64,000 nt of DNA from Vibrio sp. RE86 (GCF_013114545.1 NZ_VTXI01000019.1:23308-87307); one strand, 5' to 3'; counted from the first letter of the stretch, positions 15,666-23,899 are shown. The notes: generated by a model from the sequence alone, not told the origin. Program-made: numbers and translations.

Positions 15666-16421
15666 ATGGATTGGATTCAAACTCTCGGCCTCTTCCTAGG
15701 CTCATTAATTGCTAATACACTCGCCTCTCTTTCTGGCGGTGGCGCTGGCTTACTCCAGTTCCCACTGTTAATTTTCTTTGGGCTGCCCTTTTCTACCGCA
15801 CTTGCCACGCACAAAATTGCTAGCGTTGCTTTAGGGCTTGGTGCCGCTTACACCCATATCAAACAGAAAAGCTTCAGTTATAAAGTCGCCCTCTATTTGG
15901 TCACCGTTGGCACGGTTGGCGTTGTTATTGGTGCGAACCTAGTTTTGATGATTCCTGATGTTATCGCTGAAAAATTGCTCGGAGCGATGATCTTAGCTTT
16001 GGGCATCTACTCCTACTTTAAAAAACAGCTCGGGCAACAAGAACAGCCTATTCATCGAACAACTTTGGGGTGGCTAATCGGCGGTATCGGCTTAATGGGG
16101 ATTGGAGTCATCAATGGCTCATTAACCGCGGGTTCTGGGCTTTTGGTAACGCTATTTCTCGTGCGTTGGTTTGGCTTCAGTTACAAACAAGCGGTCGCTT
16201 TAACAATGCTCTGCGTTGGCCTTTTCTGGAATGGGATTGGCGGTATAGCCATCGCTCAGGCGGGAGCTCCTATTTATTGGCCATGGATTCCAGCGTTGCT
16301 TCTTGGATCTTTCTTGGGAGGCAGTTTAGGCGCTTATCTAACAACACGATACAGCAACAATGTCATCAAACGTTGTTTTGAGCTCATCACTTTTGCTGTT
16401 GGCATAAAACTTCTTTTTTAA
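15666..16421 (+). CDS. TSUP (TauE/SafE) family membrane transporter
   Basis: An integral membrane protein of 251 residues with about eight predicted helices. Two homologous halves each carry a glycine-rich motif: GGGAGLLQFPLL in the first and GSLTAGSGLLVTL in the second. Both are typical of the TauE/SafE anion exporters, which move sulfite, sulfoacetate or related sulfur compounds. The substrate here is unknown. The frame is open from 15639, but that ATG lies in the toxRS terminator loop, so 15666 is chosen; neither start has a strong ribosome site. A SelW-like redox protein follows after 25 bases and may be co-transcribed, which hints at sulfur or selenium chemistry (inference). Confidence 0.8.
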   Translation: MDWIQTLGLFLGSLIANTLASLSGGGAGLLQFPLLIFFGLPFSTALATHKIASVALGLGAAYTHIKQKSFSYKVALYLVTVGTVGVVIGANLVLMIPDVIAEKLLGAMILALGIYSYFKKQLGQQEQPIHRTTLGWLIGGIGLMGIGVINGSLTAGSGLLVTLFLVRWFGFSYKQAVALTMLCVGLFWNGIGGIAIAQAGAPIYWPWIPALLLGSFLGGSLGAYLTTRYSNNVIKRCFELITFAVGIKLLF

Positions 16422-16446
16422 CTCTTTTTACAACGAATCATTGCAT

Positions 16447-16725
16447 ATGAACAAAGCTAAAATTGATATCTATTACTGTCGCCAATGTAACTGGATGCTT
16501 CGCTCTACATGGCTATCACAGGAACTCCTGCATACCTTTAGTGAAGAGATCGAAACCGTGTCGCTTCACCCTGACACAGGCGGACGTTTTGAAATCCACT
16601 GCAATAACCAGCTTATCTGGGAGCGAAAGCAGGATGGAGGTTTCCCTGAAGCTAAGGTGCTAAAGCAGCGTGTGCGAGATCTTATTGATCCTGAGAGAGA
16701 TTTGGGCCACTCAGACAGTAAATAG
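16447..16725 (+). CDS. SelW/Rdx-family thioredoxin-fold protein (cysteine form)
   Basis: A 92-residue cytoplasmic protein with CRQC near the N-terminus (YYCRQCNWMLR), the redox motif of the SelT/SelW/SelH (Rdx) family. The conserved C-terminal pattern GGRFEI ... DGGFPEAKVLKQRVRD is also present. Selenoprotein relatives have selenocysteine at the second position; this one has cysteine, so no SECIS-type decoding is needed. The family is thought to act in redox defence, but its bacterial substrate is unknown. ATG 16447 is preferred over a TTG two codons earlier. Confidence 0.82.
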   Translation: MNKAKIDIYYCRQCNWMLRSTWLSQELLHTFSEEIETVSLHPDTGGRFEIHCNNQLIWERKQDGGFPEAKVLKQRVRDLIDPERDLGHSDSK

Positions 16726-16728
16726 CAA

Positions 16729-16756
16729 AAAGGCAGCACTCATGAATGCTGCCTTT
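16729..16756. terminator. Bidirectional terminator
   Basis: AAAGGCAGCA (16729-16738) / TGCTGCCTTT (16747-16756), a 10-bp perfect stem between the convergent SelW-like gene and yfcE. Confidence 0.85.
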
Positions 16757-16763
16757 GTCACTT

Positions 16764-17312
16764 TTAAGCAATTGTCGTCTCAGCGAGCACATCACCATCG
16801 AACGTCCTCACACTGAGTGTATGCTCATCAAGGATACCATAGCTGGCCGCAAAACCATTACGTGGAAAAGTAATTGAACCTGGATTAAAGATAAATTGCT
16901 CACCGTCTCGCTCTGCGACTGGAATATGAGTGTGGCCATGAGCGATCACATCACCTTCTTTAAGAGGTGGGCGCTTAGCTGAGTTATAAAGGTGCCCGTG
17001 AGTTAGAAACAATCTTTGACCAGACGCCAACATCACCCAAGCGTAATCCATCATCATCGGAAACGACAACAGCATCTGATCTACTTCGCTGTCACAGTTA
17101 CCACGTACAGCAATAATTTGATCCGCATGCTGGTTAAGCAGTTCGCTAACCTGAGGAGGGTTGTATCCTTCAGGAACAGGATTACGTGGGCCGTGATTCA
17201 AAATATCGCCCAGTAGAACTAAAGTTTGAGCGCCAGATTTTTCATACTCGGCAAGCACTTGTTGTGTCGCAGGCAAAGAGCCATGCAAATCAGAGGCAAA
17301 AAACAGTTTCAT
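16764..17312 (-). CDS. yfcE: Metallophosphoesterase YfcE
   Basis: A 182-residue Mn-dependent phosphodiesterase of the YfcE/MJ0936 family. The metal-binding motifs appear in order: ASDLHG, VLLGDILNHGPRN, VRGNCDSEVD, LTHGHLY and AHGHTHIP, then the closing NPGSITFPR. E. coli YfcE hydrolyses artificial phosphodiesters; its natural substrate is unknown. The start at 17312 has AAGGGGATG upstream. It reads in the same direction as the DUF1538/PII/CBS operon, 50 bases after its end, and may receive read-through from it. Confidence 0.9.
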   Translation of the reverse strand: MKLFFASDLHGSLPATQQVLAEYEKSGAQTLVLLGDILNHGPRNPVPEGYNPPQVSELLNQHADQIIAVRGNCDSEVDQMLLSFPMMMDYAWVMLASGQRLFLTHGHLYNSAKRPPLKEGDVIAHGHTHIPVAERDGEQFIFNPGSITFPRNGFAASYGILDEHTLSVRTFDGDVLAETTIA

Positions 17313-17362
17313 AACAACATCCCCTTAAAAATAATGAGGAAATTCTACGCACACTTACGCAA

Positions 17363-17767
17363 TTAGTCATCATGTGCCATGCCATTAATCACGATATTAT
17401 TGTAGCTCACCATACCGATCACTTTCCCCTGCTCAATAACAGGAGCACGGCTGATTCCAAAGCGCTCAAAAAGTCGCGCGCAATATTTCACATTCATTTC
17501 AGGGTCAACACCCAATGCTGGCTTCGTCATAATCTCATAGATATTGGTGCGCTCTGGTGAACGATTCTTAGCAAGTACCTTTTTTGCAATATCGTTCATC
17601 AGCACTAAACCAAACTCATCATCTTCATCTCGTTTGTTGACCACCAGCGCTTTCACCCCATGACTTCTGGCAACTTGGATACCTTCTTGCACCGTGGTTA
17701 AGCCATCTATCATCACATAATTGTTCGCCATTACATCACGCACAATCACTCTTGCTTGCTTACTCAT
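17363..17767 (-). CDS. CBS-pair protein, last gene of the DUF1538 operon
   Basis: A 134-residue protein made of two CBS domains and little else. The first half has VRDVMANNYVMIDGLTTVQE and HGVKALVV; the second has IYEIMTKPALGVDPEMNV, FGISRAPVIE and GKVIGMVSYNNIV. Such pairs bind adenine nucleotides (AMP, ATP, c-di-AMP or SAM) and regulate a partner. It overlaps the PII-like gene by 4 bases (ATGA), so it is translationally coupled. The natural inference is that it senses energy or nucleotide state for the two membrane proteins of the operon. Function has not been established to my knowledge. Confidence 0.82.
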   Translation of the reverse strand: MSKQARVIVRDVMANNYVMIDGLTTVQEGIQVARSHGVKALVVNKRDEDDEFGLVLMNDIAKKVLAKNRSPERTNIYEIMTKPALGVDPEMNVKYCARLFERFGISRAPVIEQGKVIGMVSYNNIVINGMAHDD

Positions 17768-18114
17768 AGCTCGTCCCCTACCACTTTCGTTAACTGCTCA
17801 ACTTGATGAGCAACACCTACGGCGTCTTCAATATCTATCTGGATTGCGATGCCTTGTCCGGACTCCTGATCAAATTCGCCAACATTATTGATGGTCTCCA
17901 GAATATGCCTCGATAAGTGTTCTTCGACGACAAATAGCAAAACGTCTTTTTGCACCTCTAATGTCAAACCAAAAAAGGTTCGCTTTTGGTTTAGTCCTTC
18001 ACCACGAGCATTGTTGATGACTGTAGCGCCTGTTGCACCGGCCTCTCTTGCTGCATCAAGCACTACATCTGTTTTACTGTCTTCGACAAAAGCGATTAGC
18101 AATTTAAAGCGCAT
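17764..18114 (-). CDS. PII-like signal protein in the DUF1538 operon
   Basis: A 116-residue protein with the ferredoxin-like pattern of nitrogen-regulatory PII proteins. It has an N-terminal strand KLLIAFVEDSKTDVVLDAAR, a GATGATVINNARGEG turn, a T-loop-like stretch with RTFFGLTLEV, and a late GIAIQIDIEDAVGV segment resembling the PII C-loop. It lacks the canonical uridylylated tyrosine region, so it is a PII-like relative and not GlnB/GlnK. It overlaps the upstream DUF1538 gene by 11 bases and the CBS gene by 4. PII relatives commonly gate a co-encoded transporter, which supports that role here by analogy. Confidence 0.75.
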   Translation of the reverse strand: MRFKLLIAFVEDSKTDVVLDAAREAGATGATVINNARGEGLNQKRTFFGLTLEVQKDVLLFVVEEHLSRHILETINNVGEFDQESGQGIAIQIDIEDAVGVAHQVEQLTKVVGDEL

Positions 18115-18898
18115 CTTGTTGGTCCTCGTGTTGTTTCTCTCTGTTTAGCCACTGTGTAATTTGTGCGTATGCCATTACCGAAATAATAGGAAATAAGCTA
18201 GCAAAAGCGATCAGACCAAATCCATCGATCATTGGGTTTCGCCCCGGAACTGTAGAGGCGAGTCCAAGCCCTAACGCAGCCACCAAAGGAACGGTGACGG
18301 TTGAGGTCGTCACACCGCCAGAGTCATAAGCCAACGGGATAATCAGTTTTGGTGCATAGAAAGTTTGGGCTACAACAATGATGTAACCCACGATAATGTA
18401 GTAGTGAATCGGATCCCCAACCACGATGCGATAGCTACCCAGAGATATGCCAAACGCAACGCCAAGTGCAACCGCGACCCTTAGCCCATTCACGCTTATA
18501 CTACCTCCGGATACTTGGTTCGCTTTGATCGCAACAGCGATAAGTGATGGCTCTGCAATCGTGGTACTAAAACCAATGAAAAAGGCGAATAGATAGACCC
18601 AGTAATAGTCGTACCAAGTGACAGTTACACCGAGGGAGAGACTAAACTGCTCAATAAAATCAGGCGCGGTTAGCTGCTCTGCCATCGTCTCTCCCAAAGG
18701 AAATAACGCCAGATCTAATCCAATAAGAAACAGAGCAAGCCCTAAAATCACGTAGCCAAAGCCAAGCAGCACTTTTGGTAAATTGGTGACTGGCTTTCTC
18801 AACACCACAAATTGAAAGCCAAAAATAATAGTAGCGATGGGGAAAACATCACTAACGGTGTCAATAAACGTATCGGTAAAAAGGGACCACTCAATCAT
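18104..18898 (-). CDS. DUF1538 integral membrane protein, second copy
   Basis: A 264-residue inner-membrane protein with about seven hydrophobic segments. Two internal motifs look like a pseudo-repeat: FFIGFSTTIAEPSLIAVA and DSGGVTTSTVTVPLVAAL, each with a Thr-Thr pair followed by a proline in a membrane segment. This is the kind of broken-helix site found in ion and solute carriers. It then has GRNPMIDGFGLIAFASL, shared almost exactly with its neighbour. It overlaps the first DUF1538 gene by 4 bases. Two unequal copies suggest a heterodimeric transporter. No substrate is known for this family to my knowledge. Confidence 0.8.
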   Translation of the reverse strand: MIEWSLFTDTFIDTVSDVFPIATIIFGFQFVVLRKPVTNLPKVLLGFGYVILGLALFLIGLDLALFPLGETMAEQLTAPDFIEQFSLSLGVTVTWYDYYWVYLFAFFIGFSTTIAEPSLIAVAIKANQVSGGSISVNGLRVAVALGVAFGISLGSYRIVVGDPIHYYIIVGYIIVVAQTFYAPKLIIPLAYDSGGVTTSTVTVPLVAALGLGLASTVPGRNPMIDGFGLIAFASLFPIISVMAYAQITQWLNREKQHEDQQDAL

Positions 18899-19629
18899 GC
18901 CACCACCATTCCGTAGATCATGACAAACATCATCGGCAGTAAAGAGGCAAAAGCTATCAAGCCGAACCCATCAATCATTGGGTTACGACCTTTTATCGAA
19001 GAGGCAAGACCTACACCGAGTGCCGTAACTAAAGGAACGGTAATGGTCGAGGTCGTCACTCCGCCAGAGTCATACGCAACACCAATGATTGCTTCAGGTG
19101 CAAATATCGTTAATACAACCACACCGATATAGCCGCCAATAATCATGTATTGGATAGGCCAACCTTTTAGTATTCGCAGTACACCAAGCAAAATAGCAAT
19201 GCCAACCGATAGCGCGACGGTGTAGCGAAGGCCATCGGCATACGCTTCCATTGCCTCTCTATCATGGGCAATCATCCCACCTTCTGCTGCAACCTCAGCC
19301 GCCTCTCCAGCAACTGCGGTTAACGCAGGTTCTGCGACCGTTGTGCCAAACCCCAAACAAAAGGCAAAAATCAATAGCCACACAACACTGCCTTTTCTCG
19401 CAAAAGATTGAGCCATGCTTTCGCCAATTGGAAATAGACCCATCTCGAGGCCAAAAATAAAGAAAGTTAACCCAAACACCACAAGCAGGAGGCCAAATAG
19501 AATAGAGATAAGATTTGGTAGAGGCTCTTGCAGAACAACAAGTTGAAAAAAAGCGATAACCAAGATAATCGGCATCAAATCACGCAGGCTTCCCATTAAT
19601 GCTTTCAATAAGGCAATCAATGCGTTCAC
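18895..19629 (-). CDS. DUF1538 integral membrane protein, first copy
   Basis: A 244-residue membrane protein and the promoter-proximal gene of the operon. It carries the same two signatures as its neighbour, CLGFGTTVAEPALTAVAG and DSGGVTTSTITVPLVTAL, and ends in GRNPMIDGFGLIAFASLL. An acidic, soluble-looking loop (AAEGGMIAHDREAMEAYADG) separates the halves and is absent from the second copy. That loop could be a contact point for the PII-like or CBS protein (inference). The start at 19629 is followed by a normal hydrophobic helix. No functional name can be supported. Confidence 0.8.
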   Translation of the reverse strand: MNALIALLKALMGSLRDLMPIILVIAFFQLVVLQEPLPNLISILFGLLLVVFGLTFFIFGLEMGLFPIGESMAQSFARKGSVVWLLIFAFCLGFGTTVAEPALTAVAGEAAEVAAEGGMIAHDREAMEAYADGLRYTVALSVGIAILLGVLRILKGWPIQYMIIGGYIGVVVLTIFAPEAIIGVAYDSGGVTTSTITVPLVTALGVGLASSIKGRNPMIDGFGLIAFASLLPMMFVMIYGMVVA

Positions 19630-19708
19630 GTACTCTCCTGCGCTTAGCTTTTCCGTTTATTTCCCCTTTAGCTTTACAGACGAAACCACGCTTTGATGTG
19701 ACGCTAAC

Positions 19709-19736
19709 AGCATAACCCTTACAAAATGTAAGCAAA
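19709..19736 (-). promoter_or_regulatory. Candidate promoter of the DUF1538 operon
   Basis: On the minus strand, TTTGCT and TATGCT are spaced by 16 bases, about 80 bases upstream of the first DUF1538 start. The -35 match is weak. The same 234-base gap also drives yfcH on the plus strand. Confidence 0.3.
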
Positions 19737-19863
19737 TGTGAATTGTGTGATATTGCCACAGGTGATCACTTTTAATGCTAAGTCGCTATAATTAGTAACA
19801 ATAGTTCACTAAGGTTAGAAGTCAGGTAGAGACATCAATCTAGGTTTTAGTTAAGGGATATAT

Positions 19864-20778
19864 ATGAAGTTACTGCTCACTGGTGGAACAGGCTTTATCG
19901 GTCGCGAGTTACTCAAACATTTAACGACCCATGAAGTCGTGCTTTTGACCCGCCAGCCAAATCAAGCGAAAGAGATCCTTAGCCATACGGATATGGGGAA
20001 CGTGACCTATATATCTGACCTAGACGATTTCCATCATTTAAACGATTTTGATGCCGTCATTAACTTAGCAGGGGAACCTATTGCAAATAAACGTTGGACG
20101 AAACGTCAAAAGAAGGCCATTTGTGATAGCCGCTGGGCATTAACCGAAACGCTCGTGAGCTTGATTCATGCGAGTACTACCCCACCAAGTGTATTTATTA
20201 GTGGCTCTGCAGTTGGCTATTATGGCGACCAGCAAGAACACCCGTTTGATGAAACACTACACGTTACTGACCACAATTTTCCCCATGAGGTATGCAGCAA
20301 ATGGGAGCAAATCGCTAACCGCGCTCGCTCAGAGCACACGAGAGTATGCATTCTTCGTACTGGCATCGTGCTTGCTCCACATGGTGGTGCATTGCGAAAG
20401 ATGTTGCCCCCTTACCGTCTTGGCTTAGGTGGTCCAATTGGTCATGGCAAGCAATACATGCCATGGATTCATATGCTCGATATGGTAAGAGGCATTGTCT
20501 ATTTGTTAGAAACCTCTCACGCACATGGCGAGTTTAATTTGTGTGCCCCTCACCCAGTGACAAACAAAGCTTTTAGCCAGACTCTAGCCAAAACGCTCAA
20601 ACGTCCTCACATCCTAATGACGCCGAAGTGGGTGATGTCTTGCGCGATGGGCGAGAGCTCGACCTTGTTATTTGACAGTATTCGAGCGAAACCGAAAAAG
20701 CTGACCGAGCTCGGATTCCATTTCAGTTATTCACGCATAGAGCCAGCATTAAAAAATTTATTACAACATCACGATTGA
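19864..20778 (+). CDS. yfcH: NAD(P)-binding epimerase-like protein YfcH
   Basis: A 304-residue protein of the TIGR01777/SulA-like extended SDR group. The N-terminal Rossmann motif TGGTGFIG (residues 7-14) binds the dinucleotide. VINLAGEPIANKRW, FISGSAVGYYG (with the YYG tyrosine region) and LRTGIVLAPHGG follow, all typical of the family. The C-terminal part matches the DUF1731 domain. A good ribosome site (AAGGGAT) precedes the ATG. The substrate is unknown in E. coli as well, and the role in the cell is not established. Confidence 0.85.
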   Translation: MKLLLTGGTGFIGRELLKHLTTHEVVLLTRQPNQAKEILSHTDMGNVTYISDLDDFHHLNDFDAVINLAGEPIANKRWTKRQKKAICDSRWALTETLVSLIHASTTPPSVFISGSAVGYYGDQQEHPFDETLHVTDHNFPHEVCSKWEQIANRARSEHTRVCILRTGIVLAPHGGALRKMLPPYRLGLGGPIGHGKQYMPWIHMLDMVRGIVYLLETSHAHGEFNLCAPHPVTNKAFSQTLAKTLKRPHILMTPKWVMSCAMGESSTLLFDSIRAKPKKLTELGFHFSYSRIEPALKNLLQHHD

Positions 20779-20820
20779 TCCAGTAACCTAGCAGCACCAT
20801 TCATAATGCTCTGACTAGAA

Positions 20821-21648
20821 ATGAGAAAATCGATCTTAATAACTGGATGTTCAACCGGCATCGGTTATGTCTGTGCACATGCTCTCCACCAGCGAGGCTA
20901 CTTTGTGATTGCCTCTTGCCGTAAACCTGAAGATGTTGAGCGTCTAAAGTCTGAAGGATTAACGTCGATTCAGCTCGATCTTTCTCATCCCGAAAGCATT
21001 TCTCGCGCCGTTGAAGAAACTCTTAAACTGACTGGCGGAAAACTTGATGCGCTATTTAACAACGGTGCTTATGGACAGCCCGGTGCGCTTGAAGACCTGC
21101 CAACTGATGGCCTTCGTGAACAGTTTGAAACCAATTTTTTTGGCTGGCACCAATTAGTGTGTGAGTTACTCCCGACGATGCGCCAACAAGGACACGGCCG
21201 AATTGTGCAAAACAGCTCCGTTCTTGGGTTTGCCGCCATGAAGTATCGCGGCGCCTATAATGCTTCCAAGTTTGCCATTGAAGGTTGGACCGACACATTG
21301 CGCCTCGAACTGATGGATAGCGACATTCATATCAGCCTAATTGAACCCGGCCCGATTGAAACCGAATTTAGAGCCAATGCCCTGCTGGCTTTTCAACGTT
21401 GGATTACCATTGAAGGCAGTGCTCACCAAGCGCAGTATCAACAACAGATGGCTCGGCTAGACAGTGATACATCCAATAATGCCTTCGTCTTGCCTCCAGA
21501 GTCGTGTATTGCACCACTCATTCATGCACTGGAATCTCCCAACCCGAAGATACGCTATCGCATCACCAAACCAACCAAGGTGTTTGCCGTACTAAAACGA
21601 CTGTTGCCAACCGCGCTACTCGACCAAATATTGCGACGTGCCGCTTAA
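20821..21648 (+). CDS. Short-chain dehydrogenase/reductase
   Basis: A 275-residue classical SDR oxidoreductase. It has the cofactor motif TGCSTGIG (8-15), NNGAYG, the catalytic Ser in NSSVLGF and the YNASK catalytic Tyr/Lys pair, followed by EPGPIETEF. Arg-containing CRKPEDVERL after the second strand favours NADP(H). Substrate unknown; homologues are annotated only as SDR family oxidoreductases. It follows yfcH by 42 bases in the same direction and may be co-transcribed. No strong ribosome site is visible before the ATG. Confidence 0.85.
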   Translation: MRKSILITGCSTGIGYVCAHALHQRGYFVIASCRKPEDVERLKSEGLTSIQLDLSHPESISRAVEETLKLTGGKLDALFNNGAYGQPGALEDLPTDGLREQFETNFFGWHQLVCELLPTMRQQGHGRIVQNSSVLGFAAMKYRGAYNASKFAIEGWTDTLRLELMDSDIHISLIEPGPIETEFRANALLAFQRWITIEGSAHQAQYQQQMARLDSDTSNNAFVLPPESCIAPLIHALESPNPKIRYRITKPTKVFAVLKRLLPTALLDQILRRAA

Positions 21649-21753
21649 AGTAAAATGTATGTATGTAATTTTTCCGTAACATTAAGACGCTACATTAACA
21701 CTTAGGGAAAAGCCCTAGTCAAAAGATTAAAGCGCTACATTCGGAATAATTAT

Positions 21754-21819
21754 ATGTCGTTAAACCAGTTAAACTGGCTGAGTGTCGGTGTTGCGCTAAC
21801 GTTATTTATCGTTTTCTAG
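21754..21819 (+). CDS. Candidate 21-residue membrane peptide
   Basis: A short frame from ATG 21754 to TAG 21819 encodes MSLNQLNWLSVGVALTLFIV plus a final Phe: a polar start and one hydrophobic stretch of about 14 residues, enough for a small membrane peptide. It is flanked by a leader hairpin (TAGGG/CCCTA at about 21703-21717) and a strong terminator at 21853. The unit lies alone in a 325-base gap (21649-21973) between the SDR gene and cnoX. The ribosome site is weak (CGGAATAA). The alternative is a small RNA in which the frame is incidental. The ORF itself is plain; its translation is unproven. Confidence 0.45.
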   Translation: MSLNQLNWLSVGVALTLFIVF

Positions 21820-21852
21820 ACACCTTCGCTTACCCTTTCGGGAAAACAATTG

Positions 21853-21879
21853 CACCGCCTCACATTGGGCGGTGTTTTT
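21853..21879 (+). terminator. Terminator of the small-peptide unit
   Basis: CACCGCC (21853-21859) / GGCGGTG (21868-21874) followed by TTTTT. It is 34 bases after the 21-residue frame and 95 bases before cnoX, so it ends a transcript independent of cnoX. Confidence 0.85.
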
Positions 21880-21973
21880 GTATCGCCACTTTGATAATTC
21901 AACGCCTTAACTTGAACTCTTCTCTCTGTGCCCATATCTTTGCTATATCGTCCAAGTAGTCAGGAAACCTTAC

Positions 21974-22828
21974 ATGCAATCTCCATATATCGTTGAGCTA
22001 AACGAACAGAACTTCCGTCAAGTGCTAGAAGGCTCAATGCAAACACCGGTTCTTATTCATTTTTGGGCACCGATGAGCCAAGAGAGCGCTCAGGTTATCC
22101 CAGATCTGCAAATGCTGGCTCAGCAGCACAACGGCGCGTTTACCCTAGCGCTTCTTAACTGCGAACAAGAACAGATGATCGCCAGCCAATTCGGGGTTCA
22201 AGCACTGCCTACTATTGCGCTGTTTATTAACGGTCAAGCCGTGGATGGAATGGGCGGACCACAGACTATTGCATCGATTCAAGATATGCTAGCAAAACAC
22301 CTTCCTAGCCAAGATGAGCTCAGCTTAAAAAAGGCCAGTGAGTTAATTCAAGCAGGACAACACGCTGAAGCATTACCTCTATTAGAATCATTAGCAGATG
22401 AACTAAAGCAAAAAGGAGACGTCAAGCTCGCTATAGCTGACTGCTACCTTGAAACGCAAAGCTTCGACCAAGCAAAAGCACTGCTTGAACACATCCCATT
22501 AGAGTATCAAGACAACTATTACAAGGGTCTCGTCGCGAAGTTAGAGTTGCATGCGCAAGCTTCAAATAGCCCCGAGATTCAATCTTTAGAAACAGCGCTT
22601 GAGCAAAATCCAAGTGATGTAAAAGTCGTTAACGAATTGGCGTTGAGCTACCACCAAGTGAATCGCGATGAAGACGCACTAGAGCTATTGTGGACAGTTT
22701 TGCGCAGCGATCTTAGCGCACTAGATGGTGAACTGAAGAAGTTATTCATGGATATCTTAGCTGCCCTAGGACAAGGAAATCCAATAGCGGGTAAGTACCG
22801 TCGCCAACTTTACTCCATCCTTTATTAG
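21974..22828 (+). CDS. cnoX: Thioredoxin-like/TPR co-chaperone CnoX (YbbN)
   Basis: A 284-residue protein with an N-terminal thioredoxin fold (about 1-110) and TPR-type helices (about 115-284). In E. coli it holds unfolding proteins under hypochlorite stress and passes them to GroEL. The usual CXXC active site is replaced by WAPMSQES, so it cannot act as an oxidoreductase. Cys63 in LLNCEQEQ falls at the position of the reactive cysteine of E. coli CnoX. The TPR part contains ALAYH-like repeats such as ELALSYHQVNRDEDALELL. AGGAAA precedes the start. A terminator follows and separates it from qmcA. Confidence 0.9.
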   Translation: MQSPYIVELNEQNFRQVLEGSMQTPVLIHFWAPMSQESAQVIPDLQMLAQQHNGAFTLALLNCEQEQMIASQFGVQALPTIALFINGQAVDGMGGPQTIASIQDMLAKHLPSQDELSLKKASELIQAGQHAEALPLLESLADELKQKGDVKLAIADCYLETQSFDQAKALLEHIPLEYQDNYYKGLVAKLELHAQASNSPEIQSLETALEQNPSDVKVVNELALSYHQVNRDEDALELLWTVLRSDLSALDGELKKLFMDILAALGQGNPIAGKYRRQLYSILY

Positions 22829-22849
22829 ACTCTTCTAAATCAAATACTT

Positions 22850-22874
22850 AAAGCCGGTTCGTCCGGCTTTAATT
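22850..22874 (+). terminator. cnoX terminator
   Basis: AAAGCCGG (22850-22857) / CCGGCTTT (22863-22870), then a T-rich run. Confidence 0.8.
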
Positions 22875-22968
22875 TTATCTAAAATTAGCCTAGGTTCTCA
22901 CTTCTGCCATTGTTTCAATAGCTCAGTTGAGCAACAATTAGTCAACGACTATCATAAGGAACTCAGAT

Positions 22969-23892
22969 ATGGCTATTGATTCATTGATTACTATCGGCGT
23001 TTTTCTCGTCGTCGCAATTGCATTGGTGTTCGCCGCAGTTAAAACTGTCCCACAGGGTAACAACTGGACTGTCGAACGATTTGGTCGCTACACCCACACA
23101 CTCAAACCAGGCTTAAACATCATTATTCCATTCATTGACGGCATCGGGCATAAGATAAATATGATGGAACGTGTTCTCGACATCCCTGCTCAAGAAGTAA
23201 TTTCTAAAGACAATGCTAACGTAACGATAGACGCAGTGTGCTTTGTTCAAGTCATTGATGCCGCACAAGCCGCTTATGAAGTAAATGATTTAGAACACGC
23301 GATTAGAAACTTAACGCTGACCAACATCCGTACTGTACTGGGCTCTATGGAACTTGATGAGATGCTAAGCCAGCGTGATATGATCAATACCAAGCTACTT
23401 TCTATTGTTGATGAAGCCACTAACCCTTGGGGCGTCAAAGTCACCCGTATTGAGATCAAAGACGTGCAGCCGCCTTCCGATCTCACAGCAGCAATGAACG
23501 CTCAAATGAAAGCAGAACGTAACAAACGCGCAGAGGTTCTTGAAGCGGAAGGGGTTCGCCAAGCAGAAATTCTACGCGCCGAAGGTCATAAGCAATCAGA
23601 GATCTTAAAAGCCGAAGGTGATAAGCAAGCCGCGATACTGCAAGCTGAAGCTCGTGAACGCGCCGCTGAAGCCGAAGCGAGAGCAACGACTATGGTTTCG
23701 GAAGCTATCGCTAAAGGTGACATGCAGGCGGTGAACTACTTCATAGCCCAAGGCTACACTGAGGCCCTCAAAACCATCGGCCAAGCTGAAAATGGAAAAA
23801 TCATTATGCTGCCTTTAGAAGCTACTGGGTTAATGGGCTCCGTCGCTGGCATTGCAGAAATGTTCAAGCAGTCGAACGATAAAACTGAGTGA
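22969..23892 (+). CDS. qmcA: SPFH/Band-7 membrane protein QmcA
   Basis: A 307-residue stomatin-like protein anchored by one N-terminal helix (about 3-22). It has the SPFH core with NWTVERFGRYTHTLKPG and the VIDAAQAAYEV segment, then a long charged helical region rich in AEG repeats (about 190-235) that forms the oligomer coil. Such proteins form ring assemblies at the membrane and work with an NfeD-type partner, here the next gene. In E. coli QmcA interacts with FtsH/HflKC. The start has a strong AAGGAA site. Confidence 0.9.
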   Translation: MAIDSLITIGVFLVVAIALVFAAVKTVPQGNNWTVERFGRYTHTLKPGLNIIIPFIDGIGHKINMMERVLDIPAQEVISKDNANVTIDAVCFVQVIDAAQAAYEVNDLEHAIRNLTLTNIRTVLGSMELDEMLSQRDMINTKLLSIVDEATNPWGVKVTRIEIKDVQPPSDLTAAMNAQMKAERNKRAEVLEAEGVRQAEILRAEGHKQSEILKAEGDKQAAILQAEARERAAEAEARATTMVSEAIAKGDMQAVNYFIAQGYTEALKTIGQAENGKIIMLPLEATGLMGSVAGIAEMFKQSNDKTE

Positions 23893-23899
23893 GGTTGAT

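Noticed and set aside
16070..16381. A 103-codon plus-strand frame inside the TSUP transporter gene
   Set aside because: It is out of frame with a clear membrane-protein gene, and its translation has no recognisable features.
19744..19761. CRP site in the gap between the DUF1538 operon and yfcH
   Set aside because: TGTG and CACA half-sites are present, but the spacing is one base short of the consensus in one register and one too long in the other.
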